Part shown: piece by piece, positions 29,601 through 36,420 of the stretch | Numbering within the stretch: position 1 is the stretch's first letter | How the letters are laid out: every line of letters begins with the position of its first letter | Assembly: GCA_020638955.1 (NCBI GenBank) | Contig: JACKHO010000004.1 | Coordinates: forward strand, 186,001 to 250,000 | Length of the DNA stretch: 64,000 nt | Reading direction: 5' to 3' | Origin: Planctomycetaceae bacterium | GTDB lineage: Bacteria > Planctomycetota > Planctomycetia > Planctomycetales > Planctomycetaceae | The notes under the pieces: generated by a model | Told to the model about the DNA's origin: nothing | Seen by the model: the letters and a program-made list of their open reading frames with translations, nothing else | The model's database searches: none | Translations under genes and position numbers: made by a program

Positions 29601-30095
29601 CTAATCGTACGGCCAGGCTTCGAGCCAGTCATACACCGCATCGGCGATTTGTTCTTCGTCGAGTGTCTCGTGGGCGAGTAACTGGTCCACCAGAGCTGCA
29701 ATGGCACTCCAGTGATGCGTACTGTTGAGTCGGCGGTACAGCTTGGCGACGACATCCTCCAGGAAACGAAGTCGTTGTCGCTCGTCTCGAAATATTGAGG
29801 CTGATGCGATCCAGGCTGTCCGCCAGTCTTCTTTCCACTCGGCAACCAGACCGGGGTGAAACGGGTCGCCAGTGTAAATCATCTCAGCAACCGGTCCGGC
29901 CAACGCCACGAGAACTGATCGGTGTCGGATTTGGTCGTCATCAAACTCATCGTTCGGCCACCCAATTTCGATTTCGCCGTAGCGACGCGGGCCATCATCA
30001 TCGTCGGGGTCAATGGACATCGACAAAACGGCAGCTCCAAGCTGCAGAGCAACGACGGCATGTCCTGCCTCATGGTAAGCGGTTGTTTCGTCCAT
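29601..30095 (-). CDS. stand-alone M41-like (FtsH-type) metallopeptidase domain
   Basis: 164 residues with no AAA domain. It opens METTAYHEAGH-like (MDETTAYHEAGHAVVALQLG), the zinc-binding HEAGH of peptidase M41. SVLVALAGPVAEMIYTGDP follows, equivalent to the FtsH AGRAAEELIFG helix, then an acidic-aromatic EWKEDWRTAW that could supply the third ligand. The C-terminal helices resemble the end of the FtsH protease domain. FtsH needs its ATPase for substrate entry; a separate domain must either act on unfolded peptides or borrow an ATPase. It is cytoplasmic with no signal. Confidence 0.75.
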   Translation of the reverse strand: MDETTAYHEAGHAVVALQLGAAVLSMSIDPDDDDGPRRYGEIEIGWPNDEFDDDQIRHRSVLVALAGPVAEMIYTGDPFHPGLVAEWKEDWRTAWIASASIFRDERQRLRFLEDVVAKLYRRLNSTHHWSAIAALVDQLLAHETLDEEQIADAVYDWLEAWPYD

Positions 30096-30415
30096 ACGTT
30101 CGAAAAGTTTGCCTGGTCGGAAAGGTTTAACATCGTGCAGGCGGAACCTCGATGAGGTTGTCCTGTGCGAGTCGGCGAGTCGGTGCTGAAAACGCCCGTT
30201 ATTCGAGCTTTTCCCAGCACAGGAAGTGTGACAGGCGTGTCACACTTTGCCGAGCGTTCGAACTGTCTACCGAAATATTTCCTGATTTTTGCATCGTGCT
30301 GGTCCAAATGGACCTTACAGATTTTCTGGCAATTGCCGCCTCTACTGTTCCGATGAGTTCTCGCAGCGGATGTTGTTGTCTCCGAACATATCAGTAAAAC
30401 CAGGGAGGGAGCAAA
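30096..30415. other. 320-bp divergent intergenic region
   Basis: It lies between the minus-strand M41-like gene and the plus-strand outer-membrane protein gene. A strong binding site GGGAGGGAG lies about 6 bases before the 30416 start. No repeat family was recognised. Confidence 0.45.
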
Positions 30416-31297
30416 ATGCGCTACACTCACACACTTCTCGCAGTTCTTGCCATGAGCGTGGCCGCTCAGGCACAAGATTTGGGGTCGCTGCTCGACACCA
30501 TTGGCGTTCAGCGAACAGATGGCGACTTTAACGGCTTTATTTCGCCAATGACGAACCCGGTCTTTTTTGAAGACCCTCGTAACCTCACAGAAGCCCGCAT
30601 TATTTTCGCCAACCAGAACGTGCCTGGTGCTCTCGGCGGTGGAAATGCTCAGTTGTACGCCATGCAATTGCGTGCTGCACTGACCGAAGACTTGTCGTTC
30701 ATTGCGACCAAAGACGGATTCATCGTTTCGGACAACCCGCTCATCAATGACGGTTGGGCAGACCTTTCCGCTGGTTTGAAGTACAACCTCTACGAAGACT
30801 ATGAGTATCAGGAGATCCTGAGTGCCGGGGTGACCTATGAAATTCCGCTGGGAAGCGGTCAGGCGCTCCAGGGCAACGGTGACGGTGAGTTTCACGTCTT
30901 CATGACTGGCGGTAAGGAACTGCTGCCTGGGATGCACTTGCTCGCCGCAACTGGCTTCCGCCTGCCCGTCGACAACCGTGCTGAGAGCACATCAATGTAC
31001 CTGTCGACCCACCTCGACCAACAAATTGGTGAAACCGGTTTCTATGTCTTCACCGAAGCCAACTACTATCACTGGCTGGCCGCTGGTAAGGCTCTGCCAC
31101 TGCCAGTTGAAGGTGGCGACCTGTTCAACCTCGGCTCTTCGGGTGTGAGCGACAACAACATCATCACGGGTGCAATTGGCGTGAAGTACAAGCTGACCGA
31201 CACCAGCGAACTCGGTTTCGCCTGGGAAGCCCCACTGACTGGCCGTCAGGACATCCTGGCCAGCCGTGCCACGGTCGACCTCATTTTGCGTTACTAA
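30416..31297 (+). CDS. outer-membrane beta-barrel-like protein, unknown function
   Basis: 293 residues. The signal peptide is RYTHTLLAVLAMSVAAQAQ. The mature protein has many short beta-strand-like segments (AQLYAMQLRAALTEDLSFIATKDGFI, ADLSAGLKYNLYEDYEYQEILSAGVTYEIPLG, IITGAIGVKYKLTDTSELGFAWEAPL) and ends DLILRY with a terminal aromatic residue, as in outer-membrane barrels. It has a strong ribosome binding site and is probably abundant. No specific family or substrate is recognised. Confidence 0.72.
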   Translation: MRYTHTLLAVLAMSVAAQAQDLGSLLDTIGVQRTDGDFNGFISPMTNPVFFEDPRNLTEARIIFANQNVPGALGGGNAQLYAMQLRAALTEDLSFIATKDGFIVSDNPLINDGWADLSAGLKYNLYEDYEYQEILSAGVTYEIPLGSGQALQGNGDGEFHVFMTGGKELLPGMHLLAATGFRLPVDNRAESTSMYLSTHLDQQIGETGFYVFTEANYYHWLAAGKALPLPVEGGDLFNLGSSGVSDNNIITGAIGVKYKLTDTSELGFAWEAPLTGRQDILASRATVDLILRY

Positions 31298-31441
31298 GAA
31301 CTTGAGGCTTCATTACCCGCTGGCAAGTTGCTGCGTTGCAAGCGAATTGAGGCCTCGAAAAAGTTACGTCAGGAAGACTGGTTTTGCTGCATCTTGCTCA
31401 TGTCCCGGCTGGCATGGGCAAGATGTTTTTGCATTTCCACT

Positions 31442-32785
31442 CTATGCCGGACGTTTGATTCCTGGCGGGATGAGCGTCGACGGTTGCAACGGCAGTGGAA
31501 TGTTTTGCGGTGCGTCAACAGTTCGAGTCACTGAAGCCCCGAGCTGATTCAGCTTGCACTCCAGTTGCTCATAGCCGCGATCCAAATGGTAAATGCGACG
31601 AATGGTCGACTCGTCGCGTGCGGCGACTGCTGCCAGCACCAACGCAGCACTTGCCCGCAAGTCGGACGCCATGACATTCGCGCCGGACAAATAGGGAACT
31701 CCCTCAATGAGGGCCGTGTTTCCCTCACGCTGAATTTTCGCGCCGAGGCGACAGAGTTCGGAGACGTGTAGAAACCGATCTGGGAAAACGCAGTCCTTGA
31801 CCACGCTCCGCCCTTTGGCGAGCGACAGCAACGCCATGAGCTGCGCCTGGGTGTCTGTCGGAAATCCGGGATAGGGAACCGCTGTGACTTCAGCAGGCTG
31901 AATGACATCGGGCCCAGTCAGCCTGATGCTGTCCTCCTCCAGTTCAATGCGGGCTCCCACGTCGCGCAGCACCTGTAGCACAACTTCCAAATGTTCGGCG
32001 ACAACTCCCGACAGTGACAGCGTCCCGCGAGTCATGGCCGCAGCAGTCAAAAGCGTGGCCGCTTCGATGCGGTCAGGGATGACTTCGTAGTCGCAGCCAT
32101 GAAGTGCGTCGACGCCATCAATCGTCAGTTCGGGTGTTCCCTGTCCCGTGATTCGCGCGCCGCACGCGTTCAGGAAGTTGGCCAAATCGACGACTTCCGG
32201 TTCGCAGGCCGCGCCTTCAATTACCGTCGTGCCTTCCGCCAGCACGGCGGCACTCAGCACGTTGCATGTTCCGGTCACCGTGCTGCCTTGAACTCCAGAC
32301 AACGGAATGCGAGCACCACGCAGACGCGAACATCTACCGAAGACATAGCCCCGTTCCGTCCAGAGTTCTGCCCCAAGCGCGGCCAATCCTCTGAGATGCA
32401 GGTCAATGGGGCGATGGCCAATCTGGCAACCGCCGGGAAGCGAAACACACGCCCAGCCACGCCGAGCCAGCAAAGGACCAAGCACACACACGCTCGCGCG
32501 CATCGTACGGACAAGGTCATAGTCAGCGACGCTGGTCGATGCGGAAATCGTTTGCAGCCTTAGTCCACCGCCATCGCTACGATGCACGTGCATGCCCAAT
32601 TGTTCTAATAAACGTGCCAGCGTACGCACGTCAGCGAGGTTCGGGACGTTCGCCAAATTCACAACGCCGTCAACCGCCAGAGTCGCCGCCATAATAGGGA
32701 GGCTGGCATTCTTCGATCCGCTGACGCGCAGTGATCCCGAAAGAGACCTCCCCCCCTGCACGACGAACATATCCATCCCTGGCAT
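31442..32785 (-). CDS. murA: UDP-N-acetylglucosamine 1-carboxyvinyltransferase
   Basis: 447 residues; MDMFVVQGGRSLSGSLRVSGSKNASLPIMAATL is the standard N-terminus with Lys in SKN. The catalytic loop reads LPGGCQIGHRPIDLH with the fosfomycin-target Cys. FPTDTQAQLMALLSLAKG and the RIYHLDRGYEQLECKLNQLGA ending are also present. MurA makes the first committed peptidoglycan precursor. Its presence fits the finding that planctomycetes have peptidoglycan. Two ATGs are available near 32785; the start is not critical. Confidence 0.95.
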   Translation of the reverse strand: MPGMDMFVVQGGRSLSGSLRVSGSKNASLPIMAATLAVDGVVNLANVPNLADVRTLARLLEQLGMHVHRSDGGGLRLQTISASTSVADYDLVRTMRASVCVLGPLLARRGWACVSLPGGCQIGHRPIDLHLRGLAALGAELWTERGYVFGRCSRLRGARIPLSGVQGSTVTGTCNVLSAAVLAEGTTVIEGAACEPEVVDLANFLNACGARITGQGTPELTIDGVDALHGCDYEVIPDRIEAATLLTAAAMTRGTLSLSGVVAEHLEVVLQVLRDVGARIELEEDSIRLTGPDVIQPAEVTAVPYPGFPTDTQAQLMALLSLAKGRSVVKDCVFPDRFLHVSELCRLGAKIQREGNTALIEGVPYLSGANVMASDLRASAALVLAAVAARDESTIRRIYHLDRGYEQLECKLNQLGASVTRTVDAPQNIPLPLQPSTLIPPGIKRPA

Positions 32786-32942
32786 CCTCTAAGAACGAAC
32801 CGATTCCTTGAGCGTCATGCAATTGCATGGTGACGCCCCCAAAATTCTAGCAAGTCCCAGGCAAAAGCAGAATACGGAGCCACACATGGAACTTGTAGGA
32901 TGTGCCCGCCATGCCACTGCTGCCCGATCGCGCCCGTGTAGA

Positions 32943-32972
32943 CTCACGCGGTGGCGCGGAGACACGGAGAGA
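32943..32972 (+). repeat. GCGGAGG repeat A (forward)
   Basis: CTCACGCGGTGGCGCGGAG followed by ACACGGAGAGAC. It is the forward-orientation member that lies just downstream of the zinc-ribbon gene and bounds the first unit of the GxxExxY island. Its inverted partner is at 33613-33640. Confidence 0.7.
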
Positions 32973-32990
32973 CAGGAATGTAGAGTCACG

Positions 32991-33518
32991 TCAGGTATCC
33001 GTGTGGGCTCTCTCCTCTATTTGCTGGGCCTCGAATCGGCGAAGGTCACTTTGTGACAGGGCACGCAGCCCGCAGTGAGCACAACAATCAGCAATCCCAT
33101 CTGGAATACGAATCCCAAAGACAAGGCGGTAGCGAAATGGTTTGCCGCAACGAGGGCACCGTGCGCGGAAGTTGTGTCCAGTCACGGCAATGAGCAACGA
33201 GGTGACGATGACCCAGGCAATCAGCCCAAATCGATTGTCGATGAAGCCTCCGGCCAGGCCTATGCCAAACAGTAAATGTGCGATGCCAAATACAAGAATG
33301 AAACGCCAACTCATCGTCTGGAAACGACGGATGGCGTTGAGGTCATCCATGTAATGCAGGAATTCGTGAACCTCTTCGGCTGTTGGAACCGGGCGTCTCT
33401 CGTCAATCAAATGCGTTTCAAGTGACATGGCCAAACCGCATTCCGCACAACGACCATCCCAGAGACAAAATGAGGATACGTCCGTCAACGCACCGCACTG
33501 CAAACAAGTTCGCTTCAT
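32991..33518 (-). CDS. zinc-ribbon membrane protein, putative cassette cargo
   Basis: 175 residues. It has a Cys-rich start CLQCG...CLWDGRCAECG (two CxxC pairs), two hydrophobic helices (FILVFGIAHLLFGIGLAGG and FGLIAWVIVTSLLIAVTGH), then a second set CPRCGKPFRYR...CCAHCG. Function is unknown. On its strand it is preceded by a 26-codon leader ORF that starts MMELVGKTAAVIDEA, a remnant of a GxxExxY start, and by repeat D. The leader's stop codon ends 12 bases before this ATG. It is bracketed by repeats A and D as one unit of the island. Confidence 0.65.
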   Translation of the reverse strand: MKRTCLQCGALTDVSSFCLWDGRCAECGLAMSLETHLIDERRPVPTAEEVHEFLHYMDDLNAIRRFQTMSWRFILVFGIAHLLFGIGLAGGFIDNRFGLIAWVIVTSLLIAVTGHNFRARCPRCGKPFRYRLVFGIRIPDGIADCCAHCGLRALSQSDLRRFEAQQIEERAHTDT

Positions 33519-33529
33519 ATTTCATTGAA

Positions 33530-33610
33530 TCAAATGAGAAAGTAGAGGCCCCAAGAACCTTCCGCGGCCTCATCAATAACAGCAGCAGTTTTTCCGACCA
33601 ATTCCATCAT
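33530..33610 (-). pseudogene. GxxExxY 5'-end remnant as leader ORF (unit D)
   Basis: An ORF of 26 codons plus stop, starting ATG-ATG at 33610. Its MELVGKTAAVIDEA matches MELDEITGAVIDEA of the intact GxxExxY protein at 34096, then it diverges and stops at TGA (33530-33532). It sits directly after repeat D and 12 bases before the zinc-ribbon gene. It is therefore either a decayed gene or a leader peptide that couples translation of the cargo. Confidence 0.6.
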
Positions 33611-33612
33611 CG

Positions 33613-33640
33613 CCTCCGCGCTCCCCGCGCCTCCGCGTGA
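33613..33640 (-). repeat. GCGGAGG repeat D (reverse)
   Basis: Reverse-orientation member (read on minus: TCACGCGGAGGCGCGGGGAG...). It lies immediately 5' of a GxxExxY-type ATG, in the same relation as repeats E, F and G to theirs. Confidence 0.7.
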
Positions 33641-33655
33641 CCAACCCCTTCGAAT

Positions 33656-33680
33656 CTCACGCGGAGGCACCGAGAAACGG
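33656..33680 (+). repeat. GCGGAGG repeat B (forward)
   Basis: CTCACGCGGAGGCACCGAG followed by AAACGG. It ends two bases before the stop codon of the intact GxxExxY gene, so this gene is exactly bracketed by inverted repeats B and E. Confidence 0.7.
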
Positions 33681-33682
33681 CT

Positions 33683-34096
33683 TCACTGATTTATTCTGAG
33701 CTGGGTTGATTCGACGGGAGGCAGGTTGTTCACGACTCGTTTTAATCCTTCTTTCAAAGTCGCATTGCCGAAGTTGATCAGCAGGCCGACGGGGAGTTTC
33801 ATCAGATGCAAATAGGTGAGCAATTGTTTCGCATGGACGGGAGCATTCTTTTCCACCGATTTCAGTTCCACAACCACCACATCTTCCACCAGCAAATCGA
33901 CTTTGAACGCCTGCTCAAATGTCAGGCCATCATACTCGAAGGTAACGGGCAACTGCCGCTGGACGCTTAACCCACGCCGTTCCAGCGCCCGAGCGAGCAC
34001 AACCTCATAGACAGACTCCAGCAACCCCGGCCCCAGCTTCCGATGAATCTTCATAGCTTCATCAATGACAGCCCCAGTGATTTCATCCAATTCCAT
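33683..34096 (-). CDS. GxxExxY family protein (PD-(D/E)XK-like)
   Basis: 137 residues, the usual length. It starts MELDEITGAVIDEAMKIHRKLG and has the name-giving motif GLLESVY (G24, E27, Y30). The nuclease-like core is FKVDLLVEDVVVVELKS with D67 and E77-x-K79, as in the PDDEXK_3 family. The ending is QLLTYLHLMKLPVGLLINFG. Function is unknown; the fold suggests nucleic-acid cleavage or binding. In planctomycete and other genomes these genes are often multicopy and beside GC-rich repeats. Here it is the only complete copy among four start-like sequences and lies exactly between inverted repeats. Confidence 0.88.
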   Translation of the reverse strand: MELDEITGAVIDEAMKIHRKLGPGLLESVYEVVLARALERRGLSVQRQLPVTFEYDGLTFEQAFKVDLLVEDVVVVELKSVEKNAPVHAKQLLTYLHLMKLPVGLLINFGNATLKEGLKRVVNNLPPVESTQLRINQ

Positions 34097-34101
34097 AACC
34101 C

Positions 34102-34130
34102 CCTCCGCGTTCCCCGCGTCTCGGCGTGAG
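34102..34130 (-). repeat. GCGGAGG repeat E (reverse)
   Basis: Read on minus, CTCACGCCGAGACGCGGGGA then ACGCGGAGG. It ends 5 bases before the ATG of the intact GxxExxY gene (34096). Confidence 0.7.
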
Positions 34131-34187
34131 ACTACTCTTCTGGACTACTACTCGATCCGGACGATGATACCCAACAGGAATCAAAGA

Positions 34188-34215
34188 CTCACGCGGAGGC
34201 GCGGAGACACGGAGG
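34188..34215 (+). repeat. GCGGAGG repeat C (forward)
   Basis: CTCACGCGGAGGCGCGGAG followed by ACACGGAGG. It forms the inner boundary of the unit with the decayed GxxExxY copy; its inverted partner is repeat F. Confidence 0.7.
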
Positions 34216-34233
34216 AAGAAACTAATCGAGTGT

Positions 34234-34374
34234 TCATTCTGCTTCTTTCCTGTTTGGCTGGTTGAATCTGAGGCTTGCAGGCTTGTTTGAAGCCGAAGGC
34301 GGAGCCTGTGTTTGCTCCCGATGAATCTTCATGGCTTCATCACTGACATCCCCAGTAATCCCATCGAATCCCAT
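34234..34374 (-). pseudogene. truncated GxxExxY gene (unit C-F)
   Basis: From the ATG at 34374 the frame reads MGFDGITGDVSDEAMKIHREQ, clearly the N-terminus of a GxxExxY protein (compare MELDEITGAVIDEAMKIHRK). It then turns into unrelated residues and stops at 34234 without the GxxExxY motif or ExK core. It therefore encodes 46 residues and is a remnant, bracketed by repeats C and F. Confidence 0.75.
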
Positions 34375-34380
34375 ACCCCC

Positions 34381-34410
34381 CCTCCGCGATCCCCGCGCCT
34401 CCGCGTGAGA
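34381..34410 (-). repeat. GCGGAGG repeat F (reverse)
   Basis: Read on minus, TCTCACGCGGAGGCGCGGGG then ATCGCGGAGG. It ends 6 bases before the ATG of the truncated GxxExxY copy. Confidence 0.7.
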
Positions 34411-34418
34411 CTGCTTTG

Positions 34419-34850
34419 CTACATGCCGAGTACCGTTACCGTATCGTGCATGTTCAGAGTTGCGCGCATCCATCGAGTGAAATCTCGCAGCATCTCTCGC
34501 AATCGTTTCATGTTTTCGGCTTCCGAACTTAGGAACTGCTCTTCGGTATTCAAGAAGAACAGGTCGACTTTGCTGCGGACGTCTGCCAACCGGGATGAAT
34601 CACCAATATCTGCGTAAAGGTCTTCCAGTTCGGCGAGGATCTTCTCCCAAGTTGTTTTGTTGATCTCGGTGAATGCACAGTGATCATATTTTGGGCAGTG
34701 TCGAATGATTGTTGCTTCGATGAAGCCGAAGTGTTCTTCTTCGAAATACACCGATTGTCCATTCCAGCATTTCCCACCGTATTGTCCAGGAAGCACCTCC
34801 ATGTAGCAGGTGCCTTTGAGTTCACGGTGGTCAGTGATCATCCAAGACAT
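34419..34850 (-). CDS. hypothetical protein, putative cassette cargo
   Basis: 143 residues: MSWMITDHRELKGTCYMEV, then a Cys/aromatic region (CWNGQSVYFEEEHFGFIEA, HCPKYDHCAFTEI) and a helical C-terminus (WEKILAELEDLYADIG...LREMLRDFTRWMRATL). No known family was recognised. On its strand it follows repeat G and a 17-codon leader ORF (MGLDEITGAKPELSCLG) that overlaps its start, so translation may be coupled. This repeats the arrangement before the zinc-ribbon gene. It is not clear whether the protein is soluble in all conditions; no signal or membrane helix is seen. Confidence 0.65.
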   Translation of the reverse strand: MSWMITDHRELKGTCYMEVLPGQYGGKCWNGQSVYFEEEHFGFIEATIIRHCPKYDHCAFTEINKTTWEKILAELEDLYADIGDSSRLADVRSKVDLFFLNTEEQFLSSEAENMKRLREMLRDFTRWMRATLNMHDTVTVLGM

Positions 34851-34891
34851 GATAGCTCAGGCTTTGCACCAGTAATCTCATCCAATCCCAT
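34838..34891 (-). pseudogene. GxxExxY 5'-end remnant as leader ORF (unit G)
   Basis: From ATG 34891 the minus strand reads MGLDEITGAKPELSCLG then TGA. The first nine residues match the start of the GxxExxY protein. The ORF's stop overlaps the first codons of the 143-residue cargo gene in another frame. It lies 6 bases after repeat G. Confidence 0.6.
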
Positions 34892-34897
34892 AATCCC

Positions 34898-34926
34898 CTC
34901 CGCGTTCCCCGCGCCTCCGCGTGAGA
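34898..34926 (-). repeat. GCGGAGG repeat G (reverse)
   Basis: Read on minus, GTCTCACGCGGAGGCGCGGG then GAACGCGGAGG. It is the outer boundary of the island and lies 6 bases upstream of the leader ORF at 34891. Confidence 0.7.
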
Positions 34927-34958
34927 CTACTGCGACCTGCTACGCCCATCACTTCACT

Positions 34959-35014
34959 CCGTTTCGTTCTGAGTCGTGCCACCCTACCGTTTCGTTCTGG
35001 GTCGTGCCACCCAC
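34959..35014. repeat. two tandem 28-bp repeats
   Basis: Two adjacent units starting CCGTTTCGTTCTG, each running into GTCGTGCCACCC, differ at three of 28 positions (34959-34986 and 34987-35014). They lie in the gap between the repeat island and the PD-(D/E)XK-like gene. Confidence 0.7.
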
Positions 35015-35066
35015 ACCGGTCTCATCCATCAATGTCCCCCCAGAATTCGTCCTATTTGGGATCACG

Positions 35067-36317
35067 TCATCTCAATTTGTACTTCCCCAACAATTGTTCC
35101 TTCGTGTCACGGAACCAGTTCTCTTCAGCGAGAATTGCTTCCATTTCGGGAATTGGTTGCCAATCGAAATTCAGATGACACCAATGAATGGCGTACGCAT
35201 CTGGGCGATCTGCGTCGATGGCTGTAGTAAACCCAAGGCAACGTTTTGACTTGAAATCGTACTTGCACAGACGTGTGTAAATATTAAGGTGCTCTTGCCA
35301 GTTACGACGCTCTTCCGTCGGCAAGGGAATTGCGATGAACGAGCATTCCTGCGACTTCGAGTAGAACCTTGATGGTTTCGCGAGTGCATCGTCGTGGCAT
35401 TTGGACATTGCCCATTCAAACCGCTTTCGAAATTCACGGAGCATATTTCGCGGAAGCTTTGCCAGCTCCGAGAGAATCGCGTGGTACTGGGTTCCTTCAT
35501 TTCCATATGCAATGCGATCAAAGTAAACCGCAAGCAGTCTCGATATGTTGAAATCGTCCCGATCATCGACAAGCCTATCGACAACGAACTCATGTTCATC
35601 GCGAATGTCATTCGAGTCATCTGCATCGGTGAGAAACTTGCCAAAGAGCGCCTTTTCGCTAACACGATTTGCCTTCTCATTCCGCTGGACGAAGTTCGCA
35701 CGAAAATGAAGATACTCTGCGATTTCCGTTGGAGTATGTAGGATCAAACAAATCGCCTGATAATCTACACGATGAAAGTAGTGAACGAATCCGACTCGCT
35801 TACTGGTTCGTCCTTTCCTTGAGGCGACATCTAACGGCAATGCCTCTGATGAGTCGAAAAGTGCAATAAGGTGAATGCGTGTCGGCTGCGCAAGTGCGAA
35901 GTCGAGTGTTTGACCACGGTGATTCGCGAACGGCAGGCTGTTTTCCTCTCGCAAGTAGCGGAGTGTATCGACGAACTGCCCAACAGCATCCTTTTCAACC
36001 TTTCGTTCGAACCACTTCGTCTCTTCCCGCGCATCGTGGGTGTCATAGTGTGGATTACGTTCCTTTATCTGGAACAGGAGCAGTAGGTCGTCAATCCACA
36101 CCGCACCATCGCAAAGTTCAACCTCCTGCCCATCCGACCTGTCGAACAACGTTGCAGAGAAGGTGAATTCTCTTGTGAAAATTCTGGAATTCTCGTTGGC
36201 AATCACGTCTTCAAGCGACAACAGCTCACTCCTCGACAATACAGTTAGAATCCGGGACACGAATTGCTGATCATGCGTTCGCCTGCACGTGGAGGCTGCG
36301 TTCTCCACGTAGAACAA
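35067..36317 (-). CDS. hypothetical protein with PD-(D/E)XK nuclease-like N-terminal motif
   Basis: 416 residues. Near the N-terminus, ELCDGAVWIDDLLLLFQIKER has the D70...Q83-x-K85 spacing of a PD-(D/E)XK core, preceded by a helix with E49 (FTREFTFSATLF). The rest is unrecognised: VGFVHYFHRVDYQAICLILHTPTEIAEYLHF, an acidic stretch DADDSNDIRDEHEF, and a C-terminal FDWQPIPEMEAILAEENWFRDTKEQLL. No signal or membrane helix is seen. It is next to the GxxExxY island and may be an accessory or defence nuclease; that is inference from motif and place. Confidence 0.65.
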   Translation of the reverse strand: MFYVENAASTCRRTHDQQFVSRILTVLSRSELLSLEDVIANENSRIFTREFTFSATLFDRSDGQEVELCDGAVWIDDLLLLFQIKERNPHYDTHDAREETKWFERKVEKDAVGQFVDTLRYLREENSLPFANHRGQTLDFALAQPTRIHLIALFDSSEALPLDVASRKGRTSKRVGFVHYFHRVDYQAICLILHTPTEIAEYLHFRANFVQRNEKANRVSEKALFGKFLTDADDSNDIRDEHEFVVDRLVDDRDDFNISRLLAVYFDRIAYGNEGTQYHAILSELAKLPRNMLREFRKRFEWAMSKCHDDALAKPSRFYSKSQECSFIAIPLPTEERRNWQEHLNIYTRLCKYDFKSKRCLGFTTAIDADRPDAYAIHWCHLNFDWQPIPEMEAILAEENWFRDTKEQLLGKYKLR

Positions 36318-36369
36318 GACTCAAACTCCCATCTAGAATCAAAGCGAACACAAGTCCGCATCGCCAAGT

Positions 36370-36407
36370 AAAAAACATGCCCACGCCAATATCGCGGCGT
36401 GGGCATG
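36370..36407 (-). terminator. Rho-independent terminator of the esterase/SMP-30 gene
   Basis: On the minus strand CATGCCCACGCC (36407-36396) pairs perfectly with GGCGTGGGCATG (36387-36376) around an eight-base loop, followed by at least five U. It starts about 13 bases after the stop codon at 36421. Confidence 0.88.
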
Positions 36408-36420
36408 GCAGTTCTCATCT

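Noticed and set aside
31298..31441. Possible terminator between the convergent outer-membrane protein gene and murA
   Set aside because: The GAGGC repeats there are mostly direct and no stable stem followed by a T-run could be drawn.
32943..34926. Repeat cluster considered as a CRISPR array
   Set aside because: The repeats are in both orientations, spacing is irregular (tens to hundreds of bases) and genes lie between them; no cas gene is present.
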